Source of the DNA: Pisolithus tinctorius
Lineage: Eukaryota; Basidiomycota; Agaricomycetes; Boletales; Pisolithaceae
Assembly: GCA_024663395.1 (NCBI GenBank)
Contig: JANFAH010000002.1
Location: 5,270,001-5,334,000, forward strand
Direction: 5' to 3'
Length of the DNA stretch: 64,000 bases
Made by a program: the position numbers and the translations under genes. Below the pieces are notes generated by a model. It ran no database searches. It saw only the letters and a program-made list of their open reading frames with translations, and had not been told where the DNA came from. Position 1 is the first letter of the stretch. Every line of letters starts with the position of its first letter. Below are positions 1 through 11,270 of the stretch, piece after piece.

Positions 1-73
1 TTTCTCCCGCTCGCACTCGAGCTTGGCCCTGCTGTGGGCGACGCTGTACGACTTTGACGGAGTGATCTGTTAG
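1..73 (+). CDS. possible 3' end of an upstream gene (partial)
   Basis: From base 2 a frame stays open to a TAG at 71-73 and encodes a short tail containing LALLWATLYDFDGVIC. It could be the last exon of a gene entering from the left. Only 23 codons are visible and there is no family signal, so this is a weak call. Bases 74-133 hold nothing recognisable before the foldback element. Confidence 0.2.
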   Translation, partial: FSRSHSSLALLWATLYDFDGVIC

Positions 74-268
74 CCAAGGGAACGGGCAGTGGAGGGGTCC
101 TCTCTAGTGCTTCGGACATGGTACTACTAGTAGTATGGAAAGCCAGACAATCGCGCTTCCGTACGGCCGAAAGTTGGAACTTTTTCCGGAGGTCACGTGG
201 ACATGCAGCACGTATCTTCGAAGTTAGGAAGTACCGTCGGTTAGGAGGACACCGGACACTGCAGTCAT

Positions 269-388
269 GCAGTTCGTTCGGTCGTAGGTCACACGGTCAC
301 ACATTCATGCAGTCCGAAGGTCGTGCAGTTCGTTCGGTCGTAGGTTATGCAGTCATACATTCATGCAGTTTGTTCAGTCGTAGGTCAC
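269..388 (+). repeat. subterminal direct repeats of the foldback arm (left)
   Basis: Three copies of a 24-base unit close to GCAGTTCGTTCGGTCGTAGG start at 269, 325 and 365. The third copy differs by TG/CA-type changes (GTTTGTTCAGTCG). The mirror set lies at 3156-3275 in the right arm. Repeats just inside the ends are common in transposons, where transposase binds. Confidence 0.75.
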
Positions 389-973
389 ATGGTCATCACC
401 TTGTTTACAAGGTCACTGCACCCTGAAAGTTGAGATGCTTTTTTTGACATCCCAGGCTATAGTGTCATTTTGATGCATCAAAGTGTGATAATTGTAGCAT
501 TACTGTGATGCAAGACTGCCTAACTCCCTTATACCAGTAGTGATGTGTCAGTATACTAGTAGTGCAGGTCTGAGATCTGCCCACTCACTCCCCTTGGGAG
601 TTTCTCCCCACAAATCCCCACTCCTCCGCATTTTATGTAATTACATAAGCATAAAAAAGCGCAGCCACTACTCCCAAAACATGTCCTCATTTGGCATGTG
701 CCTGATATCCAACATTCCCACACACTGCCCTCATTGCCCCCAGCCTCCCCTTCCTTCCTGGACTCTGTCCCTGCCCTGTGGGCATTGTATATGATAGTTA
801 GATGTACTATAAGTGTATTAGACCATAAATGAATGCTTTTATGCCCATCCTAATGGGCCTAAATGATTGCAAAGTGGGATAGGGGGAAAAACAGAAAAAG
901 CGAATGCTTTTTTGATATATTGGACATATCTATCTATTTATTGTGTCCCCTTGAAGGGGCAATGTGTCCCTAC

Positions 974-1246
974 TGTTGGAGCACAATATGTCGTCCAGTC
1001 TACACCGAGTTGATTACATAATATGTTAGGTACTTAGTTTACACTTCGTCTTACCTTACACCTCAGACTTCGTCATTTCAAGTCTGAGGTATGGTGCTAT
1101 TTTCACTACTACAGTACACCTTTTTACTCACAACCTACACAGTTCTGTGTTTAGGTTAGTAGATAATATAGACTTCGTCATTTCAAGTCTGAGTTCTGTG
1201 TTTAGGCTAACTTGAGTAGCCTTCTGCTCTCACCCTACCCACAAAA
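974..1246 (+). mobile_element. solo LTR (copia-type) inside the left arm of the foldback element
   Basis: This 273-base block is absent from the mirror position of the right arm and is flanked by the 5-base repeat CCTAC (969-973 and 1247-1251). It begins TGTTGGAG. It contains a hairpin with arms CCTCAGACTT and AAGTCTGAGG (1061-1089) and a second partial copy near 1171. The copia LTRs at 37084 and 41991 (271 bases) carry the same kind of doubled hairpin motif (CCTCAGGCTT / AAGTCTGAGG), so this is probably a related copia LTR. The 3' end (CACAAAA) lacks the usual CA, perhaps by mutation. Confidence 0.75.
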
Positions 1247-1688
1247 CCTACAACATATCAAAAGTTGATAGGTTGGGATCGGGTGCTTCAAGTGTAGTGG
1301 CACAATTGCCTCCTCCCTGTGTTACACCCTGAAAAAATATTTTTCTGAGCTTTTTGGCACTGGTAATGTAATCTGACATGGTGTAGTGGTCATAATAGGT
1401 GTATTCGCATGTAATTTGATCATCCATGCAGTGTCTGAAAGGCTCTGAAAAACTGGAAAGTATCTTAGGGGCTAAAACAAAAAAAGTGCTTGCATTTTTG
1501 ATATATTTGACATGGGCACTTAAAAAGGAATCAGCTTGGAGGATGGCTCTGTACCTACAACATATCAACAGCTCATTATGTGGGGCAGAAACCTTGAGGT
1601 GTTGTGCCATGATCTCTTCCTGCTGGTATGTAGGGGTTTCATCAGGTTTTAGGCTGTTTACTACTATTCTAACTATCTAGGCAGCACT

Positions 1689-1845
1689 GGAATACTTATT
1701 GGCAGTCACCACAATATTCCCAAGTGCATACATTCAGGGGAGAGCACTGGGGAACTGAAACAATCCTCTAGAGAGCATGGGAAAAGGTGCAAAAAATTGT
1801 GGAGACTTACAAAACATATCAAAAAGATGAAATAGCACACCCCAC
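1689..1845. other. 157-base segment present only in the left arm of the foldback element
   Basis: Pairing of the arms stops at 1688/2134 and resumes at 1846/2133, so these bases have no partner. Either they were inserted on the left or deleted on the right. I see no terminal motif or target duplication that decides between the two. Confidence 0.6.
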
Positions 1846-3155
1846 ACCATGTATAGTACCCAATGGATGGTAGTACTGAGATTTTTTCATATGATAGGAC
1901 CTCCTGGGACTATATTAGACCCACTTGAGTGTAACACAACCTCTGAAATTCAGACTAGGTGTTAGTCTCCTACACCTTGAGTAGTCAAATGTATCCATTG
2001 AATCACAGGTCCTAGTGTATCAATTTTCGCATTTTTGGGTATTAATGAGTGATGAATATAATATGTTACATGCATATATATCTCAGCACCATGGGAAACT
2101 CAGTACTACTATCCATTGGATACTATACATGGTGGTGCTGCCTAGATAGTCAGAATAGTAGTAAACAGCCTAAAACCTGATGAAACCCCTACATACCAGC
2201 AGGAAGAGATCATGGCACAACACCTCAAGGTTTCTGCCCCACATAATGAGCTGTTGATATGTTGTAGGTACAGAGCCATCCTCCAAGCTGATTCCTTTTT
2301 AAGTGCCCATGTCAAATATATCAAAAATGCAAGCACTTTTTTTGTTTTAGCCCCTAAGATACTTTCCAGTTTTTCAGAGCCTTTCAGACACTGCATGGAT
2401 GATCAAATTACATGCGAATACACCTATTATGACCACTACACCATGTCAGATTACATTACCAGTGCCAAAAAGCTCAGAAAAATATTTTTTCAGGGTGTAA
2501 CACAGGGAGGAGGCAATTGTGCCACTACACTTGAAGCACCCGATCCCAACCTATCAACTTTTGATATGTTGTAGGGACACATTGCCCCTTCAAGGGGACA
2601 CAATAAATAGATAGATATGTCCAATATATCAAAAAAGCGTTCGCTTTTTCTGTTTTTCCCCCTATCCCACTTTGCAATCATTTAGGCCCATTAGGATGGG
2701 CATAAAAGCATTCATTTATGGTCTAATACACTTATAGTACATCTAACTATCATATACAATGCCCACAGGGCAGGGACAGAGTCCAGGAAGGAAGGGGAGG
2801 CTGGGGGCAATGAGGGCAGTGTGTGGGAATGTTGGATATCAGGCACATGCCAAATGAGGACATGTTTTGGGAGTAGTGGCTGCGCTTTTTTATGCTTATG
2901 TAATTACATAAAATGCGGAGGAGTGGGGATTTGTGGGGAGAAACTCCCAAGGGGAGTGAGTGGGCAGATCTCAGACCTGCACTACTAGTATACTGACACA
3001 TCACTACTGGTATAAGGGAGTTAGGCAGTCTTGCATCACAGTAATGCTACAATTATCACACTTTGATGCATCAAAATGACACTATAGCCTGGGATGTCAA
3101 AAAAAGCATCTCAACTTTCAGGGTGCAGTGACCTTGTAAACAAGGTGATGACCAT

Positions 3156-3275
3156 GTGACCTACGACTGAACAAACTGCATGAATGTATGACTGCATAAC
3201 CTACGACCGAACGAACTGCACGACCTTCGGACTGCATGAATGTGTGACCGTGTGACCTACGACCGAACGAACTGC
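3156..3275 (-). repeat. subterminal direct repeats of the foldback arm (right)
   Basis: Mirror copies of the left-arm repeats at 3156-3179, 3196-3219 and 3252-3275, found from the position sum of 3544. Confidence 0.75.
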
Positions 3276-3513
3276 ATGACTGCAGTGTCCGGTGTCCTCC
3301 TAACCGACGGTACTTCCTAACTTCGAAGATACGTGCTGCATGTCCACGTGACCTCCGGAAAAAGTTCCAACTTTCGGCCGTACGGAAGCGCGATTGTCCG
3401 GCTTTCCATATAGTAGAACTAGGTTTACTAATACATAGTACTAACCATAATACCAAGTAGTGACACGTCACTGTCAGTTCCCAAGTTGTTCACCCACGTC
3501 CGCGACAACGACG

Positions 3514-5414
3514 ATGTCGGCGTCGTTGCTCGACCAGCTCATCCAGTTCGACGCCTTCCCCAAACTTCCTTCCACCTACAAGTCTCGTTCAGAGTCACGC
3601 GGTCTGTTCACCCTTCTCGTCGCCCTCATTGCCTTCCTACTCATCCTCAACGACCTCGGAGAGTATATCTGGGGATGGCCAGATTATGAGTTTAGCGTCG
3701 ACACCATGTCGGACAGCTTCATGGATGTCAACGTCGATATGGTCGTAAATATGCCTTGCCAATGTCCGTGCAGCGCTGTTTCCGCCCATTTACTAGTCAC
3801 ACTTACTCTGCTGCAGTCCTCAGCGTAGACCTTCGAGACGCCCTCGGCGATCGCTTGTTCCTTAGCAAAGGATTCCATCTCGACGGCGTAAATTCCATGC
3901 CCTCCTCCTATCCTCATACACTGACCCTGCCTAACATATGCAGACCGTCTTCGATGTCGGTCAAGCGACGACCTTAAAGTGAGTCATCCTGTTTCCCCAA
4001 CCCTCTCTTCACAAACCAAGAAGTTCGTTACAGAGAACACCAGAAAGCCCTCTCGGCGCGACAGGCCATAGCTCAGTCGAGAAAATCGAGGGGACTGCTA
4101 TCTTTGTTCAGACGGAAGCAGCAGGAATTTAGGCCTACATATAACCATCAGAAGGATGGAACTGCGTGCAGGATTTATGGATCTCTTAGCGTCAGAAAGG
4201 TTACCGGTAAGCGTTTCTTCCGTTGGATATGAGTTGCAGCTCCAACCGTTGTGCGATACAGCCAATCTACATATCACTACCCTCGGCCATGGTTACTCCA
4301 GCAGCGTGCACGTTGAGCATGACAGTAAGTGTTCGTTCAGTTCAACCTGGATAGGTTTACCTTGACGCGCAATCCGGGGGGGCTAGAGATGAACTTGTCC
4401 CATGCCATCACCGAGTTTTCGTTCGGGCCTTACTTCCCTGATATCGTCCAACCTCTTGATTATTCCCTCGAAATTGCCAACGAACGTAAGTTCCGCATTC
4501 CGCATTTGCCTCTATCGTGCCCACACCATGCACATCCCCGCAGCGTTCGTAGCCTACACCTACTTCCTACATGTCGTACCTACGACCTACATCGCTCCAC
4601 GGAGTCCGCCCCTCCACACCAACCAGTACAGTGTCACTCATTACACACGCACATTCGCACACGGAGCTGGTACCCCCGGCATATTCTTCAAGTTCGAACT
4701 TGATCCCATGGTCATCTCGATACACCAACGCACCACGTCCCTGATACATTTGATGATAAGGTCAGTTTGTATACGATTACAGGACGAATATGGGACTGAC
4801 ACATCACACGACAAATCAGATGCATCGGTGTCATTGGAGGTGTATTTACATGTGCATCCTACTTCCTCCGAGTAACAGTCCGAGCCGTCGAAGCTGTTTC
4901 CGGGACAAACAATACCTCCGGAATCGTAGCCGCCGAAGCTACCGGTATCCGCAAGCGCTGGACGGGGGGTAACCTTCGCGCAAGAACTTCTAGCAGTCGG
5001 AACAGCTGGATTGCCGAAAGCAGTGGGGGTATCACGCCATTACCATCGTCATCTTACGCAGCGAATTACTCTACGACGCCTGTATCGGCTGGATTTGCAA
5101 CGCAGCAAGCCTCCTACCCGTACTCCCCGTATTTGAGCGCGCAGGCTTCTCCACAGCAGGGAGGGCCGGGAGCATTGTCTGTTCCTCCGACTCCGAACAC
5201 GAGTGTGGGACATAGTTTCGGGCCGTCGACGCTGGGACCTCCTCGCGCGCGTGGACACGTGCATGCGAACTCGATCAGCGGGCCCGTTATGGGGAGGAGT
5301 GTGAGTGCCGAGTCACCGACCCCGGGAAGAGGTGTATCTCCATCGTCGACACCTCTAGTGGGGCCGGTGCCGGGAAAAGGGCCAGCCTTGCTGGGGGGGA
5401 AGAAGGACGATTGA
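3514..5414 (+). CDS. ERV41: ERV41 / ERGIC2-like ER-Golgi cargo receptor
   Basis: Exons 3514-3763, 3817-3887, 3944-3978, 4034-4206, 4262-4324, 4387-4485, 4544-4760 and 4820-5414 join in frame to 501 codons including the stop; all seven introns are GT-AG, 53-62 nt. The product is a two-pass membrane protein of COPII vesicles that cycles between ER and Golgi. The N-terminal FDAFPK motif is followed by membrane segment 1 at about residues 29-47. The lumenal ERGIC domain shows DGTVFDVGQATTL, CRIYGSL and HAITEFSFGPYFPDI, and membrane segment 2 lies at about 303-320. DGTVFDVGQA points to Erv41 rather than Erv46. Compared with yeast Erv41 (about 350 residues, from memory) it has an extra Pro/Ser/Gly-rich tail of about 180 residues ending KKDD, which fits a dilysine retrieval signal. 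The start is the ATG that opens the conserved N-terminus; the foldback element ends only 103 bases upstream. Confidence 0.93.
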
Positions 5415-5904
5415 GGATATAGTTAGTCTGATGTTTACCACCCGCCTGTCCTTTCTTCATCTGTAATGGAAAGCGGGACTATCCCGCTCTGCACTTGTGT
5501 ATTGCGGTAGAAAACAACATTGAGTGTGTTGACCACACCAGCAGACACAATATATGCGAAATCAAAGTCGTAAATTGCATAGCAAAGTTGTAAATGTTGA
5601 AGTTCACATGCTAAGCTAGCAATATCCAGTTTTCGCGGGGCATGAGTCCAAGTTCAGGCGCCAATGGATTCGCTCGACATTTATCAAAGCCAGAACCCAA
5701 AGTCAGCGGTATGTAAGTAAGCAAATAAAAGGCACAACGTGAGTGCATGTACAAACTGTCATTCGAACCACGGAAAAGTAGGGAACCTGCATCATCGTCA
5801 GAGATACCATACTACCTAGTAAGGTGTACAGTCTTCCAGCTGGCCTATGTGATGCCCCTGCCAGGGTTGTCGTCCACGCGAAAAGGTTTCTCGTCTAGAT
5901 CCGG
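5415..5904. other. intergenic, 3' of ERV41
   Basis: I see no gene here. The first part is presumably the ERV41 3' untranslated region. A short repeated phrase (GTCGTAAATTGCATAGCAAA / GTTGTAAATG, near 5568-5600) is the only visible structure. Confidence 0.4.
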
Positions 5905-6110
5905 CGGCGAGCGTTCTTCAGCATGCACGTACCGGTACACTAGTACTGGTTGGGTATCAAGTAACTTCTCATCGAGTTTCCCCTCAAGACACCAACTTTG
6001 AAATACCCGAAACTTTGCTTCTCATCTTCAGCGGGTGCTTCACCATGGCGTGCACGGGAAGACTAGGGAGGGGCCCGTATTAGGTCAAGATTCGGTGCTG
6101 GCCCTTCGAT
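5905..6110 (-). pseudogene. decayed duplicate of the C-terminal part of a FunK1 kinase
   Basis: On the minus strand this stretch aligns along its length with the 3' part of the intact kinase next door (about 6590-6775), with many substitutions and indels. For example YRYVHAEERS here corresponds to HRYLCAEKRL in the intact gene, and the segment matching IPSTEEEKQAFERI and PFYARYG follows in order but in broken frames. It is oriented like the intact gene and lies just downstream, so it is probably a remnant of a tandem duplication. Nothing of the kinase core is visible. Confidence 0.7.
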
Positions 6111-6305
6111 GTCAACGCCAGCTAGGTGAACGCTACTTACAAGAGCTTGTCCCTTCACGGCGTTGCCAGACAGCTCGCCCCATCAGCTGGAAAGCTTGCG
6201 TCGTATAGTGTCACTAACATCCTCTTGAGAGAATGCTCATTCAGTGCAAATGCAAACACAGAACACGTGGAAAATTGGGAAAGATGGCAGTGTCTTAATA
6301 CTGTG

Positions 6306-8640
6306 CTACGACATACACATTTTCTCCTCGCCACTACCACGGTTGTTATCCAAGCGAGCACGTTTGTCCGGAGGGTCTGGCAGAGGTAGAGTAGCCAACC
6401 GTTTCAATGGATGTGAAGGCACGGACACTAGTTGAGCTTGAGTCTCAGTGAAATTTTCAGCAAGCTGTTGTTTGGAAGCTCCTTCGGCGTCTGATAAGAG
6501 GGCAGAATCACCTCTTCCCTCCTTTGGCCAATCCGGACGTGCAAGAGCATCCTCAATAGTTTTGAGGAACCATTCCGAACTTTTCAAGCGCTTTTCAGCA
6601 CACAAATATCGGTGTACTGATGGGGTACTAGGTAACTCCTCATCGACCAGACCTTCAGAGACGCCAGCTTTGATACGCTCGAAAGCTTGTTTCTCTTCTT
6701 CAGTTGATGGAATGCCGTAGCGTGCGTAGAAAGGTGAGGCGAGAGTCCGTATAAGGGCAAGAATTGGTGAATGCGTTTTGAGCTTGAACTCTGGGGGAGG
6801 ATAATTCCTCGATGCCAAATAGGTTGCCTTGCAGAGTCCACCCACTTCCCTGCCGGTCGAAAGCTTGAAGCTGTGATCGTACAGCAACGACACCAACTCC
6901 TTGCATATATATCTGTCCATAGTGTTGGGGACATAACACATGACGATCCATCCGAGGACATGGACAAACGATTCTATGTCATCCACGAGGTGATGTGTCT
7001 GTCCAGGATCTTGGAGCAATTCAGCGGAGATAAACTGCCACGTTCCCTTTTGGGCACGTCAGGATGATTTCGAATATAATCACTGCACAAGTCACTCACG
7101 ACACGATCTTGCACTTCAAAGTCACTTTTGTCATCAATAAATACAGCGAGTTCCCAATCAATCAGAACACCGTTGCCATTCTCATCGATAAGGATATTGT
7201 TTACACTGACATCGCGATGCAGGACCCCCGCTTTTTGAAATGCTTTCCAATGGGCTGTACGCAGAGACAACGAGTGAGCTGGAATAATAACCCATAAATC
7301 AAACGAAAGTTGTTGACCTTTCATGGCATGGTAGACAGCCTGAGCCAGTTCCCTTGTGGAATTGAATTGAGTGAGGCGACGCCCCACGAACCCGAGCACC
7401 AGCCTGTGGAGATACCGGTGACCAATCAAGCATGAATTGGCCTTCTCTGCACGCCAATGTGTTCTTGTTTCACTACGAGGCACGTCTCCTCCACACAGCA
7501 GTGGTGTGATGTGCGGAATATCATGCTTTATCAAATGCTCGTAAACCTCGGCTTCACCCCGCATTCCTGCTGGTCGCCAGTACTCCTTTAGAAATACCTT
7601 CTGACCAGGTTCCCCATTGACAAAGTCACAGACGGGAATCATGCGAGTCGACTGACCAATGAGAGAGCAAACAGGGAGGGGAAGACGAGGACCATAGAAC
7701 AATTTGTCACTGTCCTTGTACGTTACTGTAAAAGCGGAAAGTGGAGTGCCTGCCTTTAAATCCAAGGTGTTTCGGACTTTTTGTGCTTCACGCTCAGAAA
7801 GTGCCGATGGAAACACAGAAGAGTCATAGCCTCTCTCCTCATGCGATAAGTGAGAAAACCTCCAGAAAAAGTTCGCCAGAAGGTCAGACCTCTCCAAATA
7901 ATTGAAGCAGGTGCTGACAATTGCACCGGCGCGGTCCCATCGCACAAAGCGGGCGTGATCTTCGACTACGATGATGGAGAATGCGAAGATTCGAAACTGG
8001 GAGTTAAACTGCGCGACCACGGACATAGAGATCTCCCCCCGCATGTCGTTGGCTTCTACGGTGTCTTTTTCAAATGGATTATTGGACTTCGCGTCGGGGT
8101 CCTCGAAGGGGTCGTATGACAAGGAGGGTTTGGCATCAATGCACATCTCCATTGTAGAAAAATCTGTCTCTCCGGAAGTTGTAACTGCCTCCTCATAAAG
8201 GCAAAAGGAGGGCGGTCTGAACGGGAAACTGTCCTTCACCATTTTGCTGCCCATATCCGCAAACACCATACCACGCGTGCATCTCTCCAGCGCCATTTTC
8301 TAAATAAAATTTATGTTAAAGAAAACCTCGACAACAGTAAGAGGATAAATACAAATGATGAATACATATCAATTTCTGATGTTGCCGCAGCGACCTTTTT
8401 GAGAGTCTCGAGCTCCTCCTCGCTGAGACGAGGAGCAGGTGGCATGGAGGCAGAGCAAGGCAAATAGTCCATCAAGAACTGCTCAGCTCCCAGCGGACCG
8501 ACAAATCTGTCCTTCATTTCATATGCAAGCGTCGACTTGATTTTATTCTGTAAAGGGGGTGGCTCGCAGTTGTAACACATGTTGCGGACATTGGCGGCTG
8601 GAGCTGCTTCATAGGATAGACGTTTGTGAATGGAACTCAT
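6306..8640 (-). CDS. FunK1-type fungal protein kinase
   Basis: On the minus strand exons 8640-8353, 8299-7318, 7254-7100 and 7046-6306 join in frame to 722 codons; introns are 53, 63 and 53 nt. The 63-nt intron (7255-7317) has no stop and is a multiple of three, so an unspliced reading looks open too; the splice restores the family pattern MKAHWKAFQKAGVLHRD. FunK1 kinases are a fungal family, expanded in basidiomycetes, of mostly unknown targets. Visible marks: a beta-3-like KEYW lysine, the catalytic loop HRDVSVNN, IDWELA in place of DFG, then GTWQFISAELL and DDIESFVHVLGW, typical of FunK1. The C-terminus is a basic, low-complexity tail. The start is the first ATG of an exon whose residues (GAEQFLMDYLP) match the usual N-terminal region. 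No inactivating change is seen. Confidence 0.9.
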
Positions 8641-8931
8641 GGTTCAAGGTGATGAGAGAGGGAAAATGCTCAGATGGGTTCCAGCTGCCAGCTTTGGGCT
8701 CGCAATATGCAGCATTGGGTGACGTATGTGATATGTCATGCATGTGCTCATCCGTTAGCCAATCTCCACTCCGCTCACTTTTTCTCTCCGAGGCTTACAG
8801 TCATGCTTTGCTTTGTTCGCAATGGAAGCAATGCATATTTTTGTTTTGGGAACATTTAGACTGACATCGTGACCGAGTTTCTCTACACAAAACACAGGGA
8901 TATCCAGTATTTGAAACTGGAGTGCTTTCCT
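8641..8931 (-). promoter_or_regulatory. upstream region of the FunK1 kinase
   Basis: This is a short spacer between the kinase start and the 3' end of the MET17 pseudogene. An ATTGG at 8714-8718 (CCAAT on the kinase strand, about 75 bases before the ATG) and a CCAAT on the other strand at 8759-8763 could be promoter elements. No clear TATA box is seen. Confidence 0.3.
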
Positions 8932-10647
<1,716 letters not shown>

Positions 10648-10670
10648 CTAAAGGAGACATCAGTCCCTAG

Positions 10671-10705
10671 CATCAGGAAATTAATCGATGTCTATCGTGC
10701 CTTTC
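10671..10705 (+). repeat. left terminal inverted repeat of the Plavaka element
   Basis: It opens CATCAGGAAATTAA and is matched by the complement of the right end; after 14 identical bases the pair drifts (TCTATCGTGC against ACTATCCGTGC) but stays alignable for about 35 bases. Confidence 0.85.
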
Positions 10706-10775
10706 ACGTGCACGGATAGTCAAAAAAGTCCGGATAGTCGCCGGGACTATTTCTAGTAGATTCGATTTCTATTTT

Positions 10776-10837
10776 GACTATCCGTACTATTTTTCTGACT
10801 ATCCGTACTATTTTTCTGACTATCCGTCTATTTTTCT
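10776..10837 (+). repeat. subterminal tandem repeat of the Plavaka element
   Basis: Two perfect 21-base units beginning GACTATCCGTACTATTTTTC (10776-10796, 10797-10817) are followed by a 20-base variant (10818-10837). Looser GACTAT-rich copies continue to about 10935. Related GACTATTTT motifs lie inside the right end (19940-20035). Such arrays are usual transposase-binding sites in CACTA-like elements. Confidence 0.75.
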
Positions 10838-10935
10838 GACTATTCATACCATTTCTGTCTGACTATCCGGTCTATTTTTGACTATTCATTGACTATCCAC
10901 ACTATTTTTTTTTTGACTATTTGTACTATTTGTGA

Positions 10936-11270
10936 CTTTCCAGACTTTTCGCAAGGGCGACTTTTTTGATAGCAGGCTTACGTAGTTCACAAATAATGCA
11001 TCACGAGATCTCATTCATTTACCACAAAGCGTAGTAGGAAAAAAAAATAAAATGAGCGTAGTAAGCGCTTGCGTCTTGATTCAAGCACAAGCGGGGATCG
11101 GACAGTGGAAAGAATGATTAAACGTTTATGCTAACGGGCGTCCAAGTGATTGGGGGAGGGATGGGAGAGTATGCAATATATGAATGAAATATTCTGCGCC
11201 GCACGATATAGGGGATTGCGATGAGGGGACATCCAGCCAAGTCCGTCCTGTCAACTGGTCAGCAAGATGC
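10936..11270. other. spacer between the left subterminal repeats and the minus-strand gene
   Basis: I see no gene. It probably holds the 3' untranslated region of the neighbouring minus-strand gene. A frame may continue past 11271 through another intron (a GT at the TTACGTCAAAG site), so the true 3' end of that gene is uncertain. Confidence 0.3.

Larger units (their letters stand above)
134..3410. mobile_element. foldback (long inverted repeat) DNA element, non-autonomous
   Basis: The left arm (134-1881) is the reverse complement of the right arm (2098-3410). Paired positions sum to 3544 in the outer part, 3822 further in and 3979 near the loop. The two jumps are explained by a 278-base insertion in the left arm (973-1251 region) and a 157-base left-only segment (1689-1845). 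The unpaired loop is about 216 bases (1882-2097). The ends read TATGGAAAGCC and its complement, and TAGTAG lies outside both ends (128-133, 3411-3416). This may be the target duplication, although a plain TA duplication with ends TGGAAAGCC also fits. No transposase is encoded; the open frames in the arms are mirror copies of each other and look non-coding. The superfamily is not determined. Confidence 0.88.

Noticed and set aside
118..3471. Mirror pairs of open frames in the foldback arms as genes
   Set aside because: Each frame exists in two inverted copies, runs through repeats, and shows no family motif; they are by-products of the palindrome.
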